Shown piece after piece: positions 1 to 7,085 of a stretch of 11,557 nt of DNA. Location: NCBI GenBank assembly GCA_024231375.1, contig JAAEQP010000791.1, positions 1 to 11,557 of the forward strand. The letters are read 5' to 3'. Both the position numbers and the translations under genes were made by a program. A model generated the notes under the pieces. The model worked only from the letters and a program-made list of their open reading frames with translations, was not told the origin of the DNA and made no database searches. Numbering within the stretch: position 1 is the first letter of the stretch; each line of letters starts with the position of its first letter. Origin of the DNA: a bacterium (GTDB lineage Bacteria; Hydrogenedentota; Hydrogenedentia; Hydrogenedentiales; SLHB01).

Positions 1-24
1 TCCCTCGACTTCGCTCGGGATGAC
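1..24. repeat. Possible dispersed intergenic repeat at window edge
   Basis: The first 24 bases contain TTCGCTCGGGATGAC. On the minus strand this gives the phrase GTCATCCCGAGCGAAG. From memory, closely similar phrases recur between genes in many environmental bacterial genomes. The element lies downstream of the minus-strand operon that ends at 148. Only one copy is visible here, so calling it a repeat rests on recollection, not on this sequence. Confidence 0.3.
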
Positions 25-103
25 GTGGAGGTGGTGTCCGTCCGTGGAACTGAGGTCATCGGGGTTGCCACTTTCTCAACAGCCCCACTGTACCAAGCGA
101 GCG

Positions 104-125
104 AGTCCCCGAGCGAGACGGGACT
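104..125 (-). terminator. Weak hairpin after the corrinoid-activator gene
   Basis: AGTCCC (104-109) and GGGACT (120-125) are perfect complements around a 10-nt loop, 23 nt past the stop codon of the minus-strand gene ending at 148. No T-run follows on the minus strand, so it does not look like a classic intrinsic terminator. The rest of 1-147 shows no gene. Confidence 0.25.
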
Positions 126-147
126 GTCCCAGGCATCTTCCCCAGCC

Positions 148-2004
148 TCACCCCTCCATCGGAAACATCATCGCCTCCACGTACTCGGTCTGGAAGTTGA
201 CGTCCAACGACAGGTCGACGTGGGTGGTGCGTTGAGAAATGGCCTCGGCGCGGTCGCGGGCCGCCTGCGACAGCGCCACGAATTGCGCCCCCGCGAGCGA
301 CGCATTGCCCACAAACTTGAACCGCTCCGGCTCGATGGCTTCGGGCAGCAGACCCATCCGCTGCGCATTGTCGCGCCGCAGGTAGTTGCCAAATCCTCCC
401 GCCACCAGGAACCCGTCGAGATCGCCGGGTTCGAGTCCCGCGCGCCGCAGCAGAATCGAAATGCCCGCGCGGATAGCGGCCGTGGCCAGTTGCAGTTCGC
501 GGATGTCGCGATGGGTCACCGTGACGGCCCGGCCGGTCTGGGTGTTCTCGGCAGGCGCGATGACGAACTCGGAACCGTCTTCGCCGTCGACGACACGCGC
601 ACGCAAGGCTTCCGGAACCGCCTCGGGGAGGGTATCGCCCGACAGCATCATTCCTTGCGGCCCGACAATGTCATGACGCAGAAGGATGGCCACCGCGTCG
701 ATGAGGGCGGACCCGCAGATGCCGGAACACGATGCGCCGCCGATGACGCTGTACTCAATATCGTCATCGAACCGCACCTGTTCGATGGCGCCCGCCGCGG
801 CGCGCATCCCGTGCTTGATGCGTGCGCCTTCGAAGGCCGGCCCGGCCGCTGTCGACGCCGCTTCGAGTTTCCCGTCGTGGAGCAACACAATTTCGCCGTT
901 CGTACCGATATCCACCAGCATGATCGGCCCGTCCGAGCGGTCCATGTCGGAGACCAGGATCCCCGCCACCGTGTCGCCGCCGACGAACCCCCCGATCACC
1001 GGGAATACGAAGGCCTCGGCGAGCGGGTGCAAACTCAATCCGAGCGCCGACGCGGGAACCCGTATGCTACTGCCCAGGGCCGGTACGAACGGCACTTCGC
1101 CCAAGGGTCCCGGATCCACGCCCATGAGCAGGTGCTGCATGGTGGTGTTGCCCGAGAACGTGGCCGCGTAGATACGTTCGCGGTCCACGTGGTCGTAGGC
1201 GATCAGTTCTTCCACCATCTGGTTGCAGGCTTTCATAATGTCCAGTTGCAGTTCGCGCAACCCTTCCCGGTTCTCGCGCGTGTGCAGGATGCGCGACAAC
1301 ACATCGTCGCCGTAGCTGGTCTGCGGGTTCATCCGCGACGTTGTCGCCAGCACAGCCCCGGTGGCCACATCCACAAGCGACGCCGCCACCGTGGTCGTCC
1401 CCACGTCAAAGGCCACCGCCACATTGCGGTTCTCCGTGTTCCCCGGTTCGAAATCGATGAGGCGTCCGCTGGCCAGCACCGCCGTGCCTTTGAACTCGGC
1501 GCGCCGGAGTTGCCCCGGGAGATGACGCAGCAACGCAATGTCCGCGTCGAACGAACCCACCGCCCGCTGCAGGCGTGCCGTGTCCGGCGCATCGTCCTCG
1601 AGCGTCGGCGCGGGCAATTCGATGTAGTGCTTGGCAACGGGGGGATCGTCGGCGGGCTGAGGGGCACGCCCCGAATCCATGAGAATCTGGAAATCCGCCC
1701 CGATAACGGACGTATCCGGCACTTCCACGACCATGGCGTTGGCGCACGGCGTCTGACACGCCAGGCGGTAGCCCTTATCCAGTTCCTCGGTGCTGAACAC
1801 CATGAATTCGGCGGCGTTCGGCGCCGGCGCATCGCTCGTGATGCGCACGCGGCATTTGCCGCACGTTCCTTTCCCACCGCACGGCGCATCGATGGCCAGA
1901 CCGATCTGCGCGGCTGCGTCGCGCACCGTGGTCCCTTGCGGGACATGCGCCGAACGGCCAAGGGGTTCGAACTTGACGACTAGGTCGCCCGAAGACTTGG
2001 GCAT
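148..2004 (-). CDS. RACo-like reductive activator of corrinoid proteins ([2Fe-2S] ferredoxin + ASKHA/DUF4445)
   Basis: This 618-residue protein has the two-part architecture of RACo, the ATP-dependent activator that re-reduces inactive Co(II) corrinoid proteins of methyl-transfer systems to Co(I). Residues 8-95 form a plant-type ferredoxin domain with cysteines C42, C48, C51 and C83 (C-x5-C-x2-C then C), expected to hold a [2Fe-2S] cluster. After a linker, the ASKHA-fold domain begins with the phosphate loop AFDVGTTTVA and continues with MLVDIGTNGEI and FLVAGGFGNYL, typical of the family. Length is normal for RACo proteins. The protein has no signal peptide and should be cytoplasmic. The ATG at 2004 is supported by AGAGGA about 9 nt upstream. 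It lies 63 nt downstream of the radical SAM gene and is probably co-transcribed. No corrinoid protein or methyltransferase lies in the window, so the partner is unknown. Confidence 0.88.
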   Translation of the reverse strand: MPKSSGDLVVKFEPLGRSAHVPQGTTVRDAAAQIGLAIDAPCGGKGTCGKCRVRITSDAPAPNAAEFMVFSTEELDKGYRLACQTPCANAMVVEVPDTSVIGADFQILMDSGRAPQPADDPPVAKHYIELPAPTLEDDAPDTARLQRAVGSFDADIALLRHLPGQLRRAEFKGTAVLASGRLIDFEPGNTENRNVAVAFDVGTTTVAASLVDVATGAVLATTSRMNPQTSYGDDVLSRILHTRENREGLRELQLDIMKACNQMVEELIAYDHVDRERIYAATFSGNTTMQHLLMGVDPGPLGEVPFVPALGSSIRVPASALGLSLHPLAEAFVFPVIGGFVGGDTVAGILVSDMDRSDGPIMLVDIGTNGEIVLLHDGKLEAASTAAGPAFEGARIKHGMRAAAGAIEQVRFDDDIEYSVIGGASCSGICGSALIDAVAILLRHDIVGPQGMMLSGDTLPEAVPEALRARVVDGEDGSEFVIAPAENTQTGRAVTVTHRDIRELQLATAAIRAGISILLRRAGLEPGDLDGFLVAGGFGNYLRRDNAQRMGLLPEAIEPERFKFVGNASLAGAQFVALSQAARDRAEAISQRTTHVDLSLDVNFQTEYVEAMMFPMEG

Positions 2005-2067
2005 GAAACTGTTCCTCTTACGGTGATGGTCGGGAGAGGCACTACCGGCGGCGTGTGGCCGTGTGGC

Positions 2068-3018
2068 TCAGGCTTCTCCGTGCGATTCCGCTACATAATA
2101 CTGGGTATCACCCCGGAGTTCGGAACGAATGCGTTCCTGCTCCAACAGGTGCTGAATGTGCTTCGCGGCATGATGGCGGTGGATGCGCATGCCCTGGGCT
2201 ACGTCCTCCAAGGAACAGGGCCGCCGTTTGAGCAGGTCCAGGACCTCGTCGCAGGTGGTCTCGGACTCTTCGTCTTCGTGGGCACCCGTGAAATCGGCCA
2301 CCACCTCGGCCTTGGGCTCGAACATGGCGGCGAAGCGTTCCATTGTCGCTTGGGGTACGCCCTTGGCGTCTTGGTCCGCCGGCGGCCGCGCTACGGTGTT
2401 CAGTTGCACGCGGTCCGGCCGGATGCGCTGCACATGCGATGCGATGGCCTGCACTTCGGCCTCGTCGGCGTTGATGCCGTCGAGCAGAAACACTTCCAAC
2501 CAGATGGTCTTCGGGAAGGCTTCGCGGAACCGCACCAACCCTTCCACCATCTCGTCGAACCCAATACCGCCGCACGGGCGGTTGATGCGCGCAAAGGCCT
2601 CGGGCGTGCCTGCATCCAATGATGGCACCACCAGGTCGGCCCGCAACAACGCATCGCGCACCTCGGGCATCCACAATAGGGAGCCGTTGGTGATCACGGC
2701 GACGCGGGTCTCGGTCATCTGCTTCACGGTGTCGATGAGACGTCCCAGATCGGCGTACAGTGTGGGTTCACCCGATCCCGACATGGTGACGTAATCCGGC
2801 GCTGCACCCGCATCCAACTTGCGCTGAATCTCGGCTACCACGTCGTCGTAGGGCACATACGCCTGCCGGTCCGCCGTGTGTACCGTCGTCCGGCCCACCT
2901 GGCAATAGGTGCAGTCGTAGGTACATGTCTTGTGGGGCACCAGGTCCACGCCCAGGGACCGGCCCAACCGCCGCGACGGCACAGGACCGAACACATAACG
3001 GTAGTTTGCTTCGCTCAT
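2068..3018 (-). CDS. Radical SAM protein, COG0731-like, with C-terminal winged helix
   Basis: A 316-residue radical SAM enzyme. The cluster-binding motif C32-x3-C36-x2-C39 (TCTYDCTYCQ) sits near the N-terminus, after the family-typical opening FGPVPSRRLGRSLGVD. GSGEPT at 81-86 is the SAM-binding 'GGE'-type strand. The last ~70 residues (around DLLKRRPCSLEDVAQ and HHAAKHIQHLLEQ) look like a winged-helix domain. It resembles the short COG0731 proteins distantly related to the tRNA-wyosine enzyme; the substrate is unknown. An open frame extends 104 codons upstream to 3330, but the ATG at 3018 is preferred: AAGGAG and AAGGA lie just upstream, homology starts here, and the extension runs antisense through transposase debris. 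It is the first gene of a likely operon with the corrinoid activator. Confidence 0.85.
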   Translation of the reverse strand: MSEANYRYVFGPVPSRRLGRSLGVDLVPHKTCTYDCTYCQVGRTTVHTADRQAYVPYDDVVAEIQRKLDAGAAPDYVTMSGSGEPTLYADLGRLIDTVKQMTETRVAVITNGSLLWMPEVRDALLRADLVVPSLDAGTPEAFARINRPCGGIGFDEMVEGLVRFREAFPKTIWLEVFLLDGINADEAEVQAIASHVQRIRPDRVQLNTVARPPADQDAKGVPQATMERFAAMFEPKAEVVADFTGAHEDEESETTCDEVLDLLKRRPCSLEDVAQGMRIHRHHAAKHIQHLLEQERIRSELRGDTQYYVAESHGEA

Positions 3019-3087
3019 GGATTCCTTAACTCCTTGCCGGTCGTCCCTCGCACCATGGGCACAACCGGCCGTCAGCCTTCGCCGCCT

Positions 3088-3116
3088 ATCATTGACCTTC
3101 CGCACAATCAAATCAA
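3088..3116 (-). promoter_or_regulatory. Candidate sigma70 promoter for the radical SAM/RACo operon
   Basis: On the minus strand, TTGATT (3116-3111) and AATGAT (3093-3088) are separated by 17 nt. Each matches the -35 or -10 consensus at four of six positions. The start codon at 3018 would lie about 60 nt downstream of initiation. This is pattern-only evidence. Confidence 0.35.
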
Positions 3117-3181
3117 GCGCACTCTTGCCCTGAGGCATTTCCGGAATCGGGTTTGTTGAGTATTGGCAGGGGGGTGCAGGG

Positions 3182-3676
3182 GTCACGCAGGAGCTTTTGG
3201 ACTCGGGGACCCGGCTGGCCGTGGACTCCAAGGCCCTGCACAGCTTTGGCCGAAGACCCAGCGAGGACAAGCGCGAGTGGCCCGACGGGCGGCGCGACAC
3301 GGACGCGGATTGGGGAACCAAAACGTACAAGGGGGTGCGCGAAGACGGCTCGGCTTGGGAAAAGGCGAAGCGCTGGTTCGGCTACAAGATGCACCTGGTG
3401 GTGGACGCGGACTGCGAACTTCCCTTGGCCTACACGGTGACGCCCGCCAGTGCCAACGACAGCCCCCAGTTGCCCAAGCTGTTCCAGCACCTCGACGAGA
3501 CCCACCCAAAACTGCTTGAACGGACCGGCTGCCGTTCGGCGGACAAGGTCTATGATAGCGCCGAGCACACGGTCCGCTTCGAACTCAGCCCCGAACAACC
3601 CGACAGAGCCGCTATCCTCAGCAAACGCGGTATCACCATGGACGACCCGGCCCGCTACGAAGCGGTCGAAATGGTA
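3182..3676 (+). pseudogene. Truncated IS4-type DDE transposase remnant
   Basis: The middle of a DDE transposase of the IS4/DDE_Tnp_1 kind is recognisable: RLAVDSKALHSF (first Asp region), KAKRWFGYKMHLVVDADCEL, LAYTVTPASANDSPQL and CRSADKVYDSA, which corresponds to the usual ADKGYD second-Asp motif. About 165 residues remain of the 400 or so usual for the family. The N-terminal part is missing and no ATG starts the frame. After about 3676 the similarity stops, and the C-terminal region with the catalytic Glu is not evident. A possible shifted tail lies in another frame near 3738-3806 (around RLFRGIAFQAMIHGLEA), which would mean a frameshift. I see no terminal inverted repeats. By chance the frame stays open into the following glycoside hydrolase gene. 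Boundaries are approximate. Confidence 0.75.
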
Positions 3677-3788
3677 CGTGGGCGATGTGCTGGTAACGGG
3701 CGAGGTGTTGCCGGCGGAGTGACGCGGTCTGCGACCACGCCGTATCCAGGAGAGACTCTTCCGTGGCATAGCCTTCCAGGCCATGATT

Positions 3789-3807
3789 CACGGGCTGGAA
3801 GCCCGTG
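3789..3807. repeat. Perfect 8-bp palindromic repeat, CACGGGCT-GGA-AGCCCGTG
   Basis: CACGGGCT (3789-3796) and AGCCCGTG (3800-3807) pair perfectly around a GGA loop. From memory, very similar hairpins recur as dispersed intergenic repeats in planctomycete- and verrucomicrobium-like genomes. It lies in the debris between the transposase remnant and the glycoside hydrolase. Only one copy is visible in this window. Confidence 0.5.
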
Positions 3808-3875
3808 CCACTCTGCCGGACACGTCCCCTGCCGTTCGCGGAGAATGGATGTGTGTGCTATGGTGTCGGAGTGCG

Positions 3876-3896
3876 CGGGCGCAGTCGCCCGGTTTT
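3876..3896 (+). terminator. Terminator-like hairpin upstream of the glycoside hydrolase
   Basis: CGGGCG (3876-3881), loop CAGT and CGCCCG (3886-3891) form a six-pair GC stem followed by G and TTTT (3893-3896). This is the layout of an intrinsic terminator. It stands 36 nt before the start codon at 3932, so it would either stop read-through from the transposase debris or attenuate the downstream gene. Confidence 0.4.
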
Positions 3897-3931
3897 CCGA
3901 TGACTCGAATCACATGATGGAGAACGGTCCA

Positions 3932-5068
3932 ATGAAGTGTCTATCGTTGCTGATGGTGGTGGGTGTGATGGCGGGATGCACGAGCATGATGGGGGCGAAC
4001 GATATGCAAGGCGATCAGTGGTCCGTCGAGAAGGCGCAGGCGTGGTATGCCGACCATCCGTGGCTGGTGGGCTGCAATTTCATTCCCAGCACGGCCATCA
4101 ACCAACTCGAGATGTGGCAGGCCGACACGTTCGATATTGCCGCCATCGACCGCGAACTCGGATGGGCCGCGGGTCTCGGATTCAATGTGGTCCGCGTGTA
4201 TCTCCACGACCTGGCGTATGAGCAGGACCCGGAAGGGTTCCTGAACCGGATGGACCAGTACCTGAAGATCGCCGACCGTCACGGCATCAAGACGCTGTTC
4301 GTGTTCTTCGACGATTGCTGGCTGGTGAATCCGAAGGCGGGTAAGCAGCCGGAACCGTGGCCTGGCGTGCATAACTCGGGCTGGCTCGAAAGCCCCGGGT
4401 TTCCGCAGCTCGAACGCTACCCCGCCGACGCTGCGCTTCGTGGGCGGTTGGAAATCTACGTGAAGGCCGTGCTGACCCGGTTCAGCAAGGACGAACGCAT
4501 CCTCATGTGGGACCTGTACAACGAGCCGAGCGGCTGGTCTTACGAACGCGGCGCAGCGCCCGGCGACTTCAAACGCGTCCAGACCAAGGAACTGTGTCTG
4601 CCTCTGTTGAACGACGCCTATGCCTGGGCGCGCGAGGTCAACCCGTCCCAGCCGCTGACCACCTGCTGGTTCGGCATCGAAGGTGTACGGCGCGCGGGGC
4701 TCGACAAGGCGGACGTGGTCACGTTCCACCACTACGGCAGCGCCGAGGGTCTCACGAAGATGGTCGTCGACCTGGAATCCAGGGCGGACGGACGTCCCAT
4801 CATCTGCACTGAGTACCTGTCACGAGGCGCCCAGAGCAAGTTCGAAACCCATCTGCCCATCTTCCTTGAACACGGTATCGGCGCCATCAACTGGGGACTC
4901 GTGGCGGGCAAGACCAACACCATCTACCCGTGGGCGTCGTGGGACACCCCCGGCAAACTGCCCGAGCCCGACGAGTGGTTCCACGATATCTTCCGCCGCG
5001 ACGGCAGTCCCTACGATCCGAAGGAGACAGCCTTCGTCAGCGACATCACGGCGAAGGGGCGGAAATAG
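3932..5068 (+). CDS. Lipoprotein clan GH-A glycoside hydrolase (GH5-like, cellulase/xylanase type)
   Basis: A 378-residue secreted lipoprotein hydrolase. Residues 1-16 are a type II signal peptide ending in the lipobox VMAGC (lipid-bearing C16); the next residue is Thr, with no Asp retention signal, so an outer-membrane location is plausible. The rest is a TIM-barrel enzyme of clan GH-A. DLYNEPSG carries the presumed acid/base E198, TFHHYGS is the usual aromatic strand, and ICTEYLSR carries the presumed nucleophile E294. The wording resembles proteins usually labelled 'cellulase family' or '1,4-beta-xylanase'; the true substrate is unknown. The ATG at 3932 is chosen because GGAG (3919-3922) is 9 nt upstream and the signal peptide begins there. 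The frame is open further upstream through transposase debris, which is not part of this protein. Its stop codon is followed 13 nt later by the sulfatase start. Confidence 0.82.
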   Translation: MKCLSLLMVVGVMAGCTSMMGANDMQGDQWSVEKAQAWYADHPWLVGCNFIPSTAINQLEMWQADTFDIAAIDRELGWAAGLGFNVVRVYLHDLAYEQDPEGFLNRMDQYLKIADRHGIKTLFVFFDDCWLVNPKAGKQPEPWPGVHNSGWLESPGFPQLERYPADAALRGRLEIYVKAVLTRFSKDERILMWDLYNEPSGWSYERGAAPGDFKRVQTKELCLPLLNDAYAWAREVNPSQPLTTCWFGIEGVRRAGLDKADVVTFHHYGSAEGLTKMVVDLESRADGRPIICTEYLSRGAQSKFETHLPIFLEHGIGAINWGLVAGKTNTIYPWASWDTPGKLPEPDEWFHDIFRRDGSPYDPKETAFVSDITAKGRK

Positions 5069-5081
5069 GGAGCGGTACGCC

Positions 5082-6641
5082 ATGAATCCTCACGCAAGGC
5101 GCGTGAGTCGACGCGGATTCCTGGGCACTGCTGCAGCGGCCTTGCTGCGGCCGGGCGCAGGAGCCGCCGCGACCGACCGTCCTCCGAACGTGTTGTTCCT
5201 GGCCGTGGACGACATGAACGATTGGGTGGGCGCCTTGAGCGGGTACTCCGGCAGTGTGTTCACGCCGAATATGGACCGCCTCGCCGCGCGCGGGGTGACC
5301 TTCACCAACGCCCAATGCCCTTCGCCCTTGTGTGGACCATCGCGGACCGCCATCCTCCTCGGCCAGTCCCCGTCGCGCACCGGCATCTACGGCAACGGGG
5401 AATGGTGGCTGCCGAATCGCCCGGACGCCCACAGTCTCTTCGACACGTTCCGGCACAACGGATACACCACCCTCGGCGCGGGCAAGCTTCACCATCACAC
5501 GGCGGGGTTCAATCCGCCGCGGCAATGGGACGAATACCCCGACGTGGCATGGGAAGATGGGTGGGACCGGACCCCGGGAAACTACCCCCACGTCAAGCGC
5601 ATGTCCACGCCCGAGTGGGCGCCCGTGAACGGGATGCAGTGGGACCGCCGTTACCCGCACGAGTTCGACTGGGGCGCGCTTCCCGGCTTGGAGGAAGGGG
5701 ACTACGCCGACGCCAAGTCCGCGGCCCATGCGGTACGGTTTCTTCAGCGCGACCATGCCAAGCCGTTCATGGTGGCCTGCGGCATCTTTCGTCCACATGT
5801 GCCGTTATACGTGCCGCAACGTTACCTGGACCTGTATCCGCTGGACGACATCGAACTCCCCCTGTCCAAGGACGACGATTGGGACGACCTGCCGCCGGAA
5901 GGCAAGAAGATAGCCGCCGTCTGGCAGGAACGGTTCGACGCGGTACGGGCTCAGGGGCAGCACGAGGCGCTGGTCCAAGCCTATCTGGCGAGCATCACCT
6001 TTGCCGACGCTCAGTTGGGCAAGGTATTGGATGCACTGGATGCGAGCCCTCACGCGGACAACACGGTCGTGGTGCTATGGAGTGACCATGGCTGGCACTT
6101 GGGCGAGAAGAACCGAATCTATAAGAAGTCACTGTGGGAAGAGTCGGCGCGGGTGCCGTTCATTTGGGCCGGACCCGGCATCAAGCGAAAGGAAACGGTC
6201 GCGCAGCCCGTGTCCCTGCTCAACATCTACCGGACGCTGCTGGACCTGTGCGGGCTGCCAAACCCGCCGCAAGGATTGGACGGACATTCGCTGAGGCCGT
6301 TGCTGGACGGTAGCGCAACGCGCTGGGACCACCCGGCCATCACGGAATTCCGCAACAAAGACACCACCATCGCCGCGATTCGCACCGAGCGTTGGAGGTA
6401 TATCCAGTACCGCACGAAGACGGGGATTGAAGAGGAACTCTACGACCACGAAACCGACCCCAACGAGTGGCGCAACCTCGCCTCGGACGCGGCGAACGAG
6501 TCGGTGTTGAAGGGATTCCGGCAACAGGCCCCGCGTCAGTGGGCCGAACCCGCACAGACGAAGCGCGCCTACGCCTTCGACCCGGACGCCTACACCTGGA
6601 AGCATCGTGCCACGGGCAAGGTCACGGACGGACGACGCTAG
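5082..6641 (+). CDS. Tat-exported type I sulfatase (iduronate-2-sulfatase/S1_7-like)
   Basis: A 519-residue sulfatase that should remove sulfate esters from glycans outside the cytoplasm. The N-terminus has a twin-arginine signal (VSRRGFLG, R10-R11) followed by an Ala-rich stretch. The mature enzyme opens with PNVLFLAVDDMNDW, where D43 and D44 are metal ligands. The activation motif CGPSRTAILLG begins at C84, expected to become formylglycine, with R88 in place. VVLWSDHGWHLGEKN (D335, H336) is the second metal site. The overall wording matches iduronate-2-sulfatase-like family S1_7. The ATG at 5082 is set by GGGAG (5068-5072), which overlaps the last base of the upstream stop codon. The 13-nt gap and this placement suggest translational coupling with the glycoside hydrolase and action on the same sulfated polysaccharide. 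No maturase gene is nearby. Confidence 0.93.
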   Translation: MNPHARRVSRRGFLGTAAAALLRPGAGAAATDRPPNVLFLAVDDMNDWVGALSGYSGSVFTPNMDRLAARGVTFTNAQCPSPLCGPSRTAILLGQSPSRTGIYGNGEWWLPNRPDAHSLFDTFRHNGYTTLGAGKLHHHTAGFNPPRQWDEYPDVAWEDGWDRTPGNYPHVKRMSTPEWAPVNGMQWDRRYPHEFDWGALPGLEEGDYADAKSAAHAVRFLQRDHAKPFMVACGIFRPHVPLYVPQRYLDLYPLDDIELPLSKDDDWDDLPPEGKKIAAVWQERFDAVRAQGQHEALVQAYLASITFADAQLGKVLDALDASPHADNTVVVLWSDHGWHLGEKNRIYKKSLWEESARVPFIWAGPGIKRKETVAQPVSLLNIYRTLLDLCGLPNPPQGLDGHSLRPLLDGSATRWDHPAITEFRNKDTTIAAIRTERWRYIQYRTKTGIEEELYDHETDPNEWRNLASDAANESVLKGFRQQAPRQWAEPAQTKRAYAFDPDAYTWKHRATGKVTDGRR

Positions 6642-6659
6642 AACGTCGCGGGGTTGCGT

Positions 6660-6800
6660 TCAACCGGCCTCGTTCTTCACCGGCATCCTCGCCTCGACCG
6701 ATTCCAGATACGCGAACAAGTCCCGCTCCAACTCACGCCCTTTGCCCGACATCTCCGCCGCACGCGGACGCAGACGTGTCTGTCTACCCCTCCCTTTCGT
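6660..6800 (-). pseudogene. Antisense remnant resembling a sulfatase C-terminus
   Basis: The minus strand carries an open stretch of 46 codons ending in a TGA at 6662-6660. Its last part reads RELERDLFAYLESVEARMPV followed by KNEAG, very like the final helix and 'ARMPVPN' tail of many sulfatases. A stop codon (6803-6801) closes the frame upstream, and no catalytic domain is present, so only a tail remains. The only Met, at 6752, has no convincing ribosome site. It converges on the intact sulfatase that ends at 6641 and might be the leftover of a deleted, inverted paralogue. Resemblance was judged by eye and the stretch is short, so chance cannot be excluded. Confidence 0.4.
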
Positions 6801-6868
6801 TCATACACCAGAGACTCTTGGCACACAGGATCGGACGGCTCGTCCACCCGCCCACCCCGTCATACCCT

Positions 6869-6908
6869 TTGCGTTTTCGCAACCGTACAGATTAGAATGG
6901 CTTAATCT
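6869..6908 (+). promoter_or_regulatory. Candidate promoter with overlapping inverted repeats before the sigma gene
   Basis: TTGCGT (6869-6874) and TAGAAT (6893-6898, five of six matches to the -10 consensus) are 18 nt apart. Two inverted repeats overlap them: TTGCG-TTTT-CGCAA (6869-6882) over the -35 side, and AGATTA-8 nt-TAATCT (6889-6908) over the -10 and start region. The second is placed like an operator. Transcription would begin roughly 180 nt before the sigma-factor start codon. No GGAAC-type ECF promoter was recognised here. Confidence 0.4.
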
Positions 6909-6940
6909 AGCGAGTTCAGCATACGAGTGCTCGCGGGGTG

Positions 6941-6960
6941 ACTCGAAGCGACCCGAAGCG
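6941..6960 (+). repeat. Pair of adjacent decamer direct repeats in the sigma-gene leader
   Basis: ACTCGAAGCG (6941-6950) is followed at once by ACCCGAAGCG (6951-6960), identical at nine of ten positions. The 10-bp spacing equals one helical turn, as in activator half-sites, but two units could also be chance. The remaining leader up to 7085 shows no convincing gene. Confidence 0.3.
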
Positions 6961-7085
6961 ATCAGGATGAGTGTGAAATCTGCTATGGGTGTGATGTTTA
7001 CGACGCTCGATTGTACCAATAACAGGACGTCGCAGAGGCTACGGCGGACCGGGGCAACCCTTTCCTCCTTAACCCTTTGTGGCGA

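Noticed and set aside
25..1983. 652-codon open frame on the plus strand opposite the corrinoid activator
   Set aside because: It is antisense to a clearly recognised gene, is rich in Arg/His/Gly as expected for a GC-rich shadow frame, and has no recognisable domain.
3019..3330. 104-codon N-terminal extension of the radical SAM protein
   Set aside because: It runs antisense through transposase debris and the promoter region; the ATG at 3018 has a good ribosome site and family homology starts there.
4683..5081. 133-codon N-terminal extension of the sulfatase frame
   Set aside because: It overlaps the glycoside hydrolase in another frame; the Tat signal and ribosome site place the start at 5082.
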